DNA from: Telmatactis stephensoni
Lineage: Eukaryota; Cnidaria; Anthozoa; Actiniaria; Isophelliidae
Assembly (NCBI GenBank): GCA_029948255.1
Contig: JALIZF010001685.1
Span: forward strand, 161,001 to 225,000
Direction of reading: 5' to 3'
DNA: 64,000 nt
Part shown: positions 10,401 through 21,317 of the stretch, in pieces
Numbering within the stretch: position 1 is the first letter of the stretch
Layout of the letters: each line of letters opens with the position of its first letter
Program-made: the position numbers and the translations under genes
Notes under the pieces: model-generated
What the model saw: only the letters and a program-made list of their open reading frames with translations
Databases searched by the model: none
Told to the model about the DNA's origin: nothing

Positions 10401-10883
10401 AATGTCGAACCGAGATATCGATTAACTAATGTTTTCCAGGTTAATTAGAAAATTCTAAACTTTTTTATTTCTAAGGACCAAATATGTTTTTTCCCGTGGA
10501 ATGTTCACCAAATCAAAAATGAATAGGCCATATGCACTAACAGGTCACGTAACCCTGTCTTCCCTAAATCAAGCGGCACCGTCAAATTAAGATGAACGCC
10601 AGAAATAGAAAGAGCACTTCGATATTAGTAAAAGTGCAAAGTTTCAGTTTATAAGATGTAATACAGGAGAAATGACAGTAAATTTAAGATTAAGATTCGT
10701 TTGGGAAAACGCGTTGATCCAATAGCGGGAAATTTGGCAACGCGCGCCGTTTCAATGTACAAAATCCCGCCAAAGATACTAGCGATAGTGAGTCAGAAAA
10801 TACTTTTTAACGTATGGATATTTTTTGTTATTTTGTTTGGTACTATTAATTTGCACTGCAGTGCAATTACGTTTGTAGGCTAG

Positions 10884-11052
10884 TAAAGCTACCAGCTTAT
10901 GTAAAGTCAGGATCAGAAGACCTCACATGTATGAATGCTCCTACACAAAGACCTAAGATTACAACACTTACATAATGCCTCTAGATAATGCTCAAATAAA
11001 TACAGCCAAGAGAAAACATAAAAATCCTATTTGCGCGCAAATATTCCATTTA
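10884..11052. repeat. Inverted partner of the repeat at 23217-23465
   Basis: The segment reads aagctaccagcttatgtaaag, then gctcctacacaaagacctaa, gcctctagataatgctcaaa and ends tttgcgcgcaaatattcc. Reverse-complemented, it matches 23217-23465 block for block, apart from the G run and adjoining sequence near 23350-23430. Confidence 0.7.
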
Positions 11053-11109
11053 TTTGAATTGATGATGAAAGACACAACCTTGAAGGATATACTCATGACA
11101 AATTAAAAC

Positions 11110-12375
11110 ACATTAATAATAATATAATAATATAATGCATTTATATTGCGCCTATACAAATATGCTCTAGGCGCATGGGAAAGAGGAAAAAAAAAAAAAA
11201 AAAAAAAAAAGTCATTTCAAATTATAAGCTAATTTGAAAAGATGAGTTTTCAGTGAAGACTTGAACAATGCCAGAGAAGTTGTAGTCCTTATATAAGACG
11301 GAAGAGAGTTCCAAAGTTCAGGGGCACACACACAGAACGAACGACCACCATATGACTTAACACGAGAGTTTTTACGAACAAGTTGAACATCAGTAGAAGA
11401 GCGCAGATTTCTTGTAGGTTTGTAGAGGGAAATCAGGTCAGATATATAGGAAGGAGCCAGGTCGTAGAGGGCTTTAAAGGTTATCAAAAGAATTTTGAAT
11501 TTTATTCGATCAGCAACAGGAAGCCAGTGTAGTTGAATTAAGATAGGAGTAATGTGACAGTGTTTGCGTGATAGAGTTATTAGACGTGCAGCAGCATTTT
11601 GAACTGACTGGAGTTTTGAAATTTGTTGACTTGGAAGACCAAAAAGAAGACAGTTAAAACAATCGATCTTAGAAGTGATAAAAGCATGAACCAGTCTTTC
11701 AGTAGTTTGAAGAGACAGAAATTTTCTAACTTTGGCAATGTTTCGGAGATGGTAAAAGGCAGTTTTACAGATGGAATTAACATGGGATACCATTGACATT
11801 GTCGAATCAAAGATTACACCAATATTTCTTGCTGATTTCGACGGCTTGATTACATCATTTCCAAAACAAAGGTTAGGGAGAGATTCTTGCGGGCTATGCT
11901 TGGAGTAGAGAAAAAGAAGTTCAGTTTTATCCTTATTAAGCTTTAATTTATTTATGGACATCCATAGGTCAATGTCTGACAAGCAATGTTCAATACGATT
12001 CATTGACTGGTACATATCTTCATCATCATTACAGAAAAACGGAAGGTATAGTTGTGTATCATCTGCATACAGGTGAAATGACAAATCATGGGAACGTAAA
12101 ATATCAGCAACAGGAGAAGTGTAGAGTATATACAAGATAGGCCCAAGAACAGATCCTTGAGGAACACCACAATCGAGTTCAAGAGACTCGGAAGAAACAT
12201 CATCTAAAACGACAAACTGCTTACGATTAGACAGATACGATTTGAACCATGTTAGGGCGTTTCCAGATATTCCAAACTTTGAATTCAGGCGACTCAGCAA
12301 AATTTCATGATCTACGGTGTCAAACGCAGCTGATAGATCAAGGAGAAGAAGTGCATTACCACTGATATCATTTTT
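11110..12375 (-). mobile_element. CR1/L2-type LINE, 5'-truncated
   Basis: The minus strand carries the last third of a non-LTR reverse transcriptase, a poly-T/A run (11188-11209) just after the stop (11212-11214) and a tail with the word tgcgcctagagcatatttgt ending in an AT-rich TAA-type simple repeat. Homology begins abruptly near 12375, the usual 5' truncation of target-primed insertion. It sits in the presumed LU-2 intron. Confidence 0.85.
11212..12375 (-). pseudogene. LINE reverse transcriptase, C-terminal part
   Basis: The frame enters at [18 protein letters not shown], the RT palm motif with catalytic Asp. It continues through [10 protein letters not shown], the catalytic YADDTQLYL box (the FADD/YADD signature), [11 protein letters not shown] and the thumb region [15 protein letters not shown] typical of CR1/L2 proteins, and ends [22 protein letters not shown]. 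The endonuclease and N-terminal RT are missing. The remaining reading frame of about 390 codons has no stop or frameshift, so the copy is fairly young although truncated. Confidence 0.85.
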
Positions 12376-12457
12376 TTCCTTTACATTACTCGCTTATACT
12401 TGCACAAAAGAAATTTTGGGGTGCGTGTCATTCAGAATTAATTTTTCATGTGTAGTC

Positions 12458-12823
12458 CAATGAGCTTTTATCATGTAATTCTAAAAGTCACAGTACAGAA
12501 ATATTATTACCATAGCTGGAAAGAGCATGTCAAGATTAGTAAAACTGTGAAATTTGAATGAAGTAACTTTCAAACTCACGAAGATATGAATTTTTCGAAA
12601 TCGAAATTTTGTATGAAAACATCAGTCGCTGGTAGGCAAGAGATGCCTACCAGCAAAGGTTTTCTTACAAATTCGAACTTTTCAAAAATTCATATTCTCG
12701 CGAGTTTTGGATTGAATTCGTTCAAACTTCACTGTCTTGCTAATTTTAACATGCTCTTTCCAGTTATGGTAATTCTTTTTCTGTTTTACGAATTTAAAAA
12801 TATCTGATAAAAGCTCATTATGA
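12458..12823. mobile_element. Foldback element, gaattttcaaaaa family
   Basis: Arms atgagcttttatcatgtaat and the inverse near 12815 flank an inward palindrome (accatagctggaaagagcatg with catgctctttccagttatgg; gatatgaatttttcgaaa with ttttcaaaaattcatat) around the perfect loop stem gctggtaggcaagagatgcctaccagc. A close relative lies at 43440-43790. Confidence 0.7.
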
Positions 12824-13181
12824 TTGTCGATTTTCGGTTCTCGCTGAATAGGTCAATACCAAAAACCAACTTTTAAAGCAAAACTAAATTGGAGAGTTTT
12901 GGGATTTTGAGCTACGAAGTGTCCCACATTTTTTTGTGATTTCGACCAAAAATTGGAGACTTGCAATTTTACTTTGGAATATCTTCATAAATACAAGAAG
13001 AGTACCCCTAGGCTTTTTCACTCGATGAAAAACATAACATCAATTTACAAATGTAATAGGTTTACTCGCCTTTCAAGTCCTCTCAAGTTGACTCAGTATT
13101 CAGTTCTTGTAAGAAGTTGGTACAGTTCCTTTCATCAGGGATAAAAATGACATAAAAGACAGTTTTGAAGTCACTTCAAAC

Positions 13182-13590
13182 AATAGACCCTTGTCACGTT
13201 AGTATGACATTATAAGATCTTTGATGTATGGATAAAAGGAATTCACTATCAGATTTATCATATCGATATTACTAAAATTGCCGAGTTTCGTAAAGATTGC
13301 TCTTAAACTGACGAAGTTATGAATTTTTGAAGCTAGGAAATTTTATAAAGAAATGTACGTGTTTAGCATGATAACGAGGCTGGTCGTGCATGTATGCCCG
13401 TCCACCACACATTTCTTTGTAAAAATGCTAACTTTTGAAAATTCATATCTTCGTCAGTTTGAGGCCAATCTTTATGTAAACTTTGCAATTTTACTATAAT
13501 CATTGTGACAAATTTGATAGTGAATTCCTTTTCCGATAAATCAAATAATTTATATGTCATGCTTGCGTGACAAGGGTCTATTGTCAATAA
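13182..13590. mobile_element. Foldback element with caatagacccttgtcac ends
   Basis: Ends caatagacccttgtcac and gtgacaagggtctattg are perfect inverted copies; inner arms (ggaattcactatcag, gatatgaattttcaaaa-like) continue the symmetry toward the loop. The inner arms resemble those of the other foldbacks here, so the families share a core but differ at the tips. Confidence 0.7.
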
Positions 13591-14154
13591 AAAGTTGTCA
13601 TTCGCTCGGCAGTCAACTCTATTCCATATTTGGGCAGGTATTACCTTATTTGGAAGTCACGTTGATCCATTTTTGCTGATTTTTCGGCAAAACGGTCGAA
13701 AATTTGACCAAAACTTGCAGAAATTGTAGCTATGAAACACATCACATTGTCCTCCACCTTAAAAATTGCTTAGAAACCTCGCTTTTCAATAAACAGGAAA
13801 CCCAATGGTAAAAACACAGGAAGCCCGCGAAAGGCAACAATTGTTTGATATGTCGAAAATTCGTCTCAATTATGAGAAGTCTTTAATATCTGGCAGTACT
13901 GGCTCAACAAGTAATTGAAGTGATTTCTCTTGTTGGTTTTAATGTCTGTTTTTGGACCCTTTTTGAGAGGTACTTGAAGGCACTGCTTTCATATCCACTG
14001 CCATGTGTTGTTTATTAGGTTGATGAAAAGACAGGTGTACACCTAGCTAATCAATTTCATCGATTTACAAAAAACTTATCTCAAAAAAGATGTTATACAA
14101 ACTGACTTGAACTGACCAAATGTCCAGATTCGAATAACGATCAAAATAACTCGT

Positions 14155-14870
14155 TTTCAAAGGTATTCTCGAGTATATTAAGGCCTGGGTCAATCGCTAA
14201 TTGTATAAATTTTGGATAAAAAAATATTTTGAAGACAAAGAACATCTAAATGAACGTTTTTCTTCTATAAGTTACTAAACTCGACGTCCTTAATTTTTTT
14301 AGGGTACTTTTAAGATGTCACGTGACCTGATGACGTCACAGTGATCAAATATTGTATTGTAAACTTCAAAGCAAAATGCGGTCGTGGGTATAACCCCAGT
14401 CTCGAAAGTAACCATGCTTAACTATGAGCCTTAATGTGCTTCCAAATAAACAACCCGGAAAACCTGACTACAGTTTTTCTTTAGTGAGATAAAGCCCAAA
14501 ACAGGTCACGTGACTTTTACTTATTTTTTAAAAAAATGGAAAAACTCAACAATGTAAAGTGGATGACAAGTTTTTCGGGCTGTATGTTGTGAAGCACATC
14601 CAGGCTCACAGTTAAGCATGGTTACTTTGAAGTCTTTAGTAATACCCGCGACCGCATTTTGCTTTGAAGTTTACTACACAATATTTGATCACTGTGACGT
14701 CATCAGGTCACGTGACATCATAAACGTACCCTCAAAAAATTAAGGACGTCGAGTTTAGTAACTTATTGAGGAAAAAAGTTGATTTAGATGTTCGATGTCT
14801 TCAAAATAATTTTTATCCGAATTTTAAGTAATTAACGATTGACCCAGGCCTTAATATACTCGAGTTTTCA
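14155..14870. mobile_element. Long inverted-repeat element of about 715 bp
   Basis: Left arm actcgagtatattaaggcc is preceded by gtattctcgagtata, and right arm ggccttaatatactcgag is its inverse. The palindrome runs almost the whole length: cctgggtcaatcg/cgattgacccagg, cgacgtccttaatttttt/aaaaaattaaggacgtcg, gtcacgtgacctgatgacgtcac/gtgacgtcatcaggtcacgtgac, atgcggtcg/cgaccgcat, taaccatgcttaac/gttaagcatggtta. The centre is about 100 bp of non-repeated sequence. No coding capacity; a transcript would fold into long double-stranded RNA. Confidence 0.8.
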
Positions 14871-15421
14871 AGGATCAACTTTGAACAACTCCACCATCAC
14901 TTTCAAACGCTGTCAAATGCAAACAAACTCGCGCCTTTTTCGTTTAAGCCAGCGATTTGTCGGTCAGCGTCCGCGAAATTCCGAGCTGTTGTCAGTTACT
15001 GATATTTGAAAATAACTATAAAAATATGCATATCACATAAATTATGTCTGCTGATACTGAGTGCCAGGGGATCTTGTTGTTGTTGTTGTTTTTTTTTTAA
15101 GGTAGTCCGAGACCCCCGGCCTGCTACTGCGCATCTTTCGCGCGCATTAGAGCGCACGCACTTTTGTTAAAGAACATCGGACAAGTCTGGGCACTAGCCA
15201 GTCAGCGATTGAAAAGCGAAGAAATTCTATTTTTAGGAATTACATTTTTACATTTTATCGATCAAATTCTACAATTTTTTATCGCACAATATTGTACACT
15301 GTGTGAGCAAAAGCTCTTACTTTAAAATTTAGCGAATGTTATCTGTGGAAATAAACCACTTTACAGCAAACAGATAAACCTCGAGATTTGATCTCACGCC
15401 AAATTTGACTTTGCTTTCTAG

Positions 15422-15717
15422 TGTTTGCCATCGAATGCCACCAGTGCTCAAGCCCAAATACCAATTGTAAGTCAAAGAGTGTCGATTGCGATGATGAAGA
15501 TGAAACTTGCCAAAAGAAAACAGAAGGAACAGCAGTGGAAAAGAAGTGCACACAATATCAAAGTTGTCTAGCAGAGCAAAAACAATGTCTTATTACTTCG
15601 AATTGTAGTGTCTACTGCTGTGTGGAATCGTACTGTAATGATTCGGTTACAATGCGGAATTTTTTGGGAGGAATTGTCGTTGTAGCCTTATTAAGTTGGT
15701 TTTTGGCTTATGTTTAA
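15422..15717 (+). CDS. LU-2 gene, exon 2 (LU domain and GPI signal)
   Basis: A pyrimidine-rich acceptor (ttgctttctag, AG at 15420-15421) opens a phase-1 exon that encodes the whole LU domain. It begins FAIECHQC and ends VYCCVESYCN, with 12 cysteines in the family pattern. A hydrophobic GPI-signal tail (GGIVVVALLSWFLAYV) leads to TAA at 15715. Joined to 6109-6166 the product would be 117 residues. Its paralogue is 24628-24923; both share KKC-x5-C-LAEQ and NCSVYCCV. The domain is complete, so this is probably a functional gene, if the distant signal exon is really used. Confidence 0.85.
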
Positions 15718-15719
15718 CT

Positions 15720-16860
15720 GGATCTGCCTACCTCCTTCAGTACAATATAGAGTGATCACAAATGAACCGACATAGCCTTCTCCGCCTGCTGTAAGCAACT
15801 TCTTGGGCTTCCTTACTTTGGAGAAACGGTAACATAGACCGTGAGGGACTGGAGACGAGAAAACTCTTTTGCTTTTCTAACACAGGAAACCCAAGCTCCA
15901 GAGATATTAATACTTGCTGAGGAGGCTAAAACCCACAATATGTAATTTGCTGACAGAAATTAGTAGATGATAATTAGTTATTTATCCCCACTGACACCCT
16001 CTTGTAAAAACCAGCTATATTGCCGCTTTTTGTGTAAGAGTTTGTTAAGAGGTGGTTAGCGGGAGGGAAGAACAATTAGACGCGGAGTGGTTCTTGGGAC
16101 TCTCTCACTATCTTTATTAGACGTCGCTAGGCTTCTGCGAGAGGTGTTATCATCGATCAGAGCAATCTGAGGAGAGCTCAAGCCAATAAAAAGTATTTCC
16201 TCGAGTAACGTAGTTGTCAGAAGGCTTCCTTACTTGTGTTACGCGACACTTTTCCATGCATTTCATACTCTCAGTGTTTGTAGTCTATTAATAAGTTTGG
16301 CAAGGTACTTTTTGTGACGTAGATTTCTTATGACAATTTTGTTATGGCTAGTTGTTGGACCTCGCAGGGGTAGGACCAACTGCACAAAAATGTGCTAGCC
16401 TAGGCAAGGCTATCCTAGATTTCATATTTTATCTCAGTTCTAGATTTGTAGATTCGGAATAGTCCCAAGCCTTTACCAAATGGTTTTGTAGGTTTAGTAC
16501 GTTAATGTGTGAAAGAATCTTAGAGTATATTCCAGTTTTTACATTATGACGTACGTAGTTATAGGGTGTGATTGAAATTTAAGCAAGATTGACATTTAGA
16601 AAGTAGAGTCCACAGTACAAATGAGACTCCATGCATGGTCAAGGTTGTGCAAGAAAGTTTTATTGGCCGGTCCAAATCTGGAGATTCTGGTGTGCACCTT
16701 GATTGGATAGGCCTGACAGTGTAACGTGAGTCTTGTTTGGGTTATGGCACTACCTGCTACTAGAAATATTTGTGTAATAAGTTTTGCAAGTCAGTCGATT
16801 GCTGGTGGTTGCATAGTTGTTTTTGAAGTTGAAATATTGTAAAATTATCTCTGGTGCTTT
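15720..16860. other. LU-2 3' flank, no gene seen
   Basis: No LU exon, RT motif, tRNA head or inverted repeat was found here. It presumably holds the 3' UTR of LU-2 and spacer. Confidence 0.4.
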
Positions 16861-16865
16861 TAAGT

Positions 16866-17165
16866 TTTGGGGAGCAAGGGTGGCCGAGCGGTTAGACTGC
16901 TTGTCTCTCACCGCTATGGTCCCTGGTTCGATACCCGGACGGGGCGCTTCATGTGAGTTGAGTTTGTTAGTTCGTTCTCTCCCTTGCTTCGAGGGTTTTT
17001 CTCCGGGTCCTCCGGTTTTCCTCCCTCCATCAAAAAACGAACTGGTGAGTCGAGTGATTATTTGCAAAATATTCAAGGTAGAGGTAGTGAGTGTGAGAGT
17101 ATAGTGTCCCCCAATTAGTGCGCGAGCGCTAGAAGACTAGGACACTTAAATAAACAGTTATAGTT
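16866..17165 (+). mobile_element. tRNA-derived SINE, complete copy
   Basis: A tRNA-Leu/Ser-like head carries an A box (tggccgagcggtt, 16881-16893) and a B box (ggttcgatacc, 16925-16935). The body begins gtgagttgagtttgttag, passes a pyrimidine-rich block (cctccggttttcctccctcc), then tgcaaaatattcaaggtaga, and ends in the tail gcgctagaagactaggac then acttaaataaacag. It is the reference copy for the fragments at 145-190 and 51777-51848 and relative of those at 4365-4690, 37030-37335 and 44280-44460. The open frames over it are not genes. Confidence 0.85.
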
Positions 17166-17605
17166 ATTTTTATTCTATTTTTTTTAAATACAAGGGTTTC
17201 AAACAAACAAAACAAAAGGTATAGATTGATGTTGCCGTCAAAGTGATCCCGGACTAGTTCCGTAACACTTGACCAAGGTCCGTAGGTCAAAACTCTCAAA
17301 CTGACCTAAGATGCAAGATTGCAACCTCTGTCTTGCTAACCAACTACTAACAAAGATAGTTTAAAGGAGAGAGGTTGAGCTAGCCGTGATTGGCACGTGC
17401 ACACCTATTTCTAGAGGGTAATTTCCATAAACCTGTAAAGTAAGTCAGCTGCGTTGAAGGAACATCTTTCGAGAAAGCGGGAATTCTATTGGTCACTAAC
17501 TTTGGAACCTTTAGAACTTTTGTTAATTACTAAAGTAACTGGTTAAAGGTGTACTGACATTTAACATTGCTGTGCAACAGTTGCTATGCAAAATAGGGTC
17601 TTGCT
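17166..17605. other. Gene-free stretch
   Basis: No coding or repeat signature recognised. The sequence runs into the inverted-repeat element at 17606. Confidence 0.4.
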
Positions 17606-18246
17606 TTAAGGTAATGGGCTCGCGCGAGTTTTTATCGACGAATTTTTCTATAAATCATTATGTAGATTGCTTTTGAGTTGGGAACATCAAATCAATAAAG
17701 GAAATGGGGGGTCACGGTGCTAGTTTTGGTGCTATGATAGCTCGAAAAGAGCGAAATCTCGCCTTTTCGAACGAAAACAACAGATTTCAGAGTTTGACCT
17801 CAAGCGTACCGTAAATGTTTGCAAATTTGCAAACTAAAGGCTTTCAGACATGCTCAAGTGGACAAAGTATCATGAAAAGTAACACGCCTTCACTTATTTG
17901 TAGGTAAAGCTAAGTATTCGCATTTGAAAGATGAAAATCAGTTGTACTTACGCTCGAATCGGACGCTCATTTCGGCGATTTTTCGCGATTTTCTCAAAAA
18001 CCTATCGACGAATTTTTCTACTTTTTTGATATGTTTTAGTTTTGATAAAAATACGTCGAAAAAGTAAAAAATTAGGATAAGTCGCGGTGCTAGATTTTCA
18101 GTTATAAGGCTTTGAATACTGTTACGTGGCGTCCGCCATATTGAAATATTTAGAACACAGGAAGCCCAATCAAATTCGATATCAGCGTGCACGTGCAAAG
18201 CATGCGCAAAAGTTATGCGCACGAATGCGCGAGCGCATTACCTTAA
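17606..18246. mobile_element. MITE, ttaaggtaatg ends
   Basis: The ends ttaaggtaatgggctcgcgcg and its inverse gcgcgagcgcattaccttaa match except at one base near the tip. The body repeats tatcgacgaatttttcta directly. It abuts the next element at 18246. Confidence 0.6.
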
Positions 18247-19852
18247 TAGGGCTTGTAAGTGTGACGTCACATTCCCCCGCACGTCATTTCCGGGTCCAAA
18301 TCAAAATTTTTGTTCAATGGAGGTGCAAAGGCGCGTAAACTTTGTGAAGTTTTTATTGTTGTTTATCGTGTGAAAATGTCGTCACTTTTGGTAAATGATG
18401 CCTTACTGATATGCAAGACAGTACAGGAACAGAACAGAAGACAGGCCAGACGTTTCTTTGATAGTTTTACTACGAACTAAAAGAAGAAACGTAAACATGG
18501 TAAGGACAAGCAAAAATGGCCTTTTTTACCCGTTTTCTTTTAAATAGTACAATTTCTAGATAATGGAGGAGTTCATGCTATTGTTATTGCATTCAAAACA
18601 TGAAAATCTAAAGTTATTTTTAATTTTTAATCACTTTTCACGACAACTTTGCTTTGCAAGGCACCACCAAGGGCACAAAGTCCGCGGTTGGCAATATGTA
18701 CAACCAAAGCCTAGACCATTTGACTTTTACAATCAGTAAAAACGAAAACAATTATTTTGTTTTCAGATAGCCTGTAGAAAGGGTAAAATATAAGTACTGT
18801 ACAAATCCATTTGGTGGAGCCTTGCTCGACTTTTATCACAGATCGCGTGCGTTTGCCGAGTACATGAGTACGAGTAGTTGCATGAGTACGTCTTTTTTCG
18901 TCTTTACGTTCAGCTGTATGTAAATGTTCACTAGTTAGCTCTGATTTTCTTTACTAGGAAGAAATGAACAAGGGAAAAAACAGCCAACACAAGTAAACTC
19001 AACTGAACTCGTGTCTTCATCATCATCGCAAGATCGGCGCGGTACCGCAGGGACATTTTTTCAAACGACTCAAAACATGCAAGAAAACCAAATTGACTGG
19101 CTCTTCTAAGTTACAGCTGATTTTTCTTATCTCAGTTTTGCTTTAGTCCGGTTGAAATGCTTGTGAGTTTGTCAGGTGATACGATAGATCGTAAGTAACG
19201 CTATATTACATTTACTACTAGCTTTTACGAATGAATATTTTGATCGTGAAAAACTCTACGATATTTTCTTTTTGTTATTGTATTTGGAACAGAATTTAAT
19301 CATTATATATATCACATTAAGGTATCTGGATTTCCAAAAGATACTCATTGCTAGTAACTGAATGTTTACCTCAATGACAAATGTCATTAATCTAGATTGT
19401 CAAAAGTACTAAATGTATTTGGCGGCATTTTTGCTCTGTTTTCACAGAGCAATCATTTCAAAAACACAAAATAGAGAACAAAATCAACTTAAAGCAACTA
19501 GAACTAAAAGAAATCAAGTACAAAATGCACTAAGATTTGTTCCAATGTAAGAAAAAATGATTTCTTTGTTGAATAACGAAAAAACGCTAAAACGACGGAT
19601 GGATGTTATAGTAGTGTTTTTTCAGTTAATGCTTGTAATTTTCTTCAAAAACGCTTTACAATCTTAAATTGACCATTAGTTTTGTATGCCATAATCTTAT
19701 TTCTGTAAATAAAGAATAATTTGTTCATATTTTTGCAGTTTGTTGAACTGTAGTGTCGGTTTCAAGCTGGTCTTCGCTCATTTCTCATTTGGACCCGGAA
19801 GTGAAAAATCGTTCGAAAATCGACGGAAATACGTCATTACTTACAAGCCCTA
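18247..19852. mobile_element. 1.6-kb inverted-repeat element, tagggcttgtaagt ends
   Basis: Ends tagggcttgtaagt and acttacaagcccta are inverted copies; subterminal blocks tttccgggtccaaat and atttggacccggaa are also inverted. The length suggests a non-autonomous transposon that once carried a gene. A short ATG frame at 18376 (MSSLLVNDALLI...) ends after about 34 codons and is not recognised. Confidence 0.6.
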
Positions 19853-19854
19853 TT

Positions 19855-21310
19855 GGCGATAGGCGCACGCGCGCGCGCTTTTGGCGGGAACCATTTGACT
19901 TCCGGTAGAGCGACGCACGCCTGACAAAAAGGATTCATTTTCATTGTTATTGCGCATGTGCGGGGCATTTGCTTCCGGTTTCTTTAAAAAGCTATATCTT
20001 TGGCGGATTTCATCAAAACGATGTGTTTGTTCAATTTTTATATCATTTACAGCCTTTTCTTCAAAGTCAAGCATGGGATTGGCATAAAATTACGAAATAT
20101 GGAAGTTGTTTGCATTTTTTTGTTCATTTGTGACATTCAGAAAATCATAACACGTATATTTGGAAATCATTCTTTAAAACGCATGCTTGGTTTTATGCAC
20201 CTTGATCTTAAGATTTATTTAATCTATTTCAAATCCTCCAATATACATTGCTATAGGAAATTATAACTTTTTTTGTAGCTATGACGACATGTGCATGACG
20301 TCATAAAATGTGAAAGTTCCCTCAAGGAGGACAAACTACAGAATGTAAAAGCGATTTGACAATATGTTTAGAGGCATTTTAGAGCATTTTCAAATTCCGG
20401 TTCCCTAGCAACGGCGCGGGCAATTTTTATATGTCAATACATCCTTATAAAATAAAGAGAAATAGTTTACAATAAAATATTTACTAGTGAGAAAAGTAGA
20501 ACAGCTACTGATAATCTTGTGTTTACTAGCCAAACACAAAAATTTTGTGAGTTCCTAGTTGTATTGGTGACTAGATATAGAAGATAAAAAAGCTGATTAG
20601 ACTGTATCTTAGCATATTTCAAAATAAGTACTTACTGGGAAAGCAATCATTTCAAGATAGCTGTGTTTTGGACGAACCGTGAACACTTAATTCGAGTTTT
20701 TCTGTTAGCCACTTTAAAATTGCATCCCTTGAGCTAGCCTGTGTTGCCGGCACTCAATGGAAGGGGAGGGGAGGAGGAAGGAGGGAAAAGGGGAGGAGAA
20801 AAGACTGGGGAGGAAAGGAGGAAAGGGAGAGCCATGATTGGTTGGGAAATACTACTCATTTTGATCACTCGGTGTATTTGAACTCAATGATTAATTCTAG
20901 AGTGTTTGAAGCAGTAGAAATGTTAAAAAATAATAACCTGAAAAAAAACCCTTGTGTTCATGGTTCGAATGTCCTCACTATAACCAAAACATTGTAAACA
21001 CGCACATTTCGCCTCGTGAGACAGTGTCATTAGTTGACAAATATAGACACACTTGTGCACGGTTCGAAGATTAGATCAGTAAACATCACGCTTTATTGCG
21101 CTAAATGCATGCAAAAAACGCATTCTAAAAACAGTATATTATTTTCTGTTCTGTGATTGGTGATGTCAATGAAATCATTCGTGCATTCAAGGATTCAGAA
21201 AGCAAAGCCATTGAAATCATTTTTAATTTTCAGTAATGGTTAACCTCATTAACTGATACTGCAGTCTCCGAGACAAAGATATCTACTAAATATCTTATTC
21301 CCGAGAAGGG
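19855..21310. other. Gene-free stretch with polypurine tract
   Basis: About 1.4 kb before the LU-3 signal exon has no recognised gene or tRNA head. A nearly pure purine run at about 20759-20831 (aaggggaggggaggaggaag and onward) is low complexity. The region just upstream of 21318 is the likely promoter of LU-3. Confidence 0.45.
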
Positions 21311-21317
21311 CAATGAC

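Noticed and set aside
16750..17104. Open frames on both strands of about 100 codons
   Set aside because: They are the SINE; the minus frame is a typical tRNA-SINE artefact (GIEPGT).
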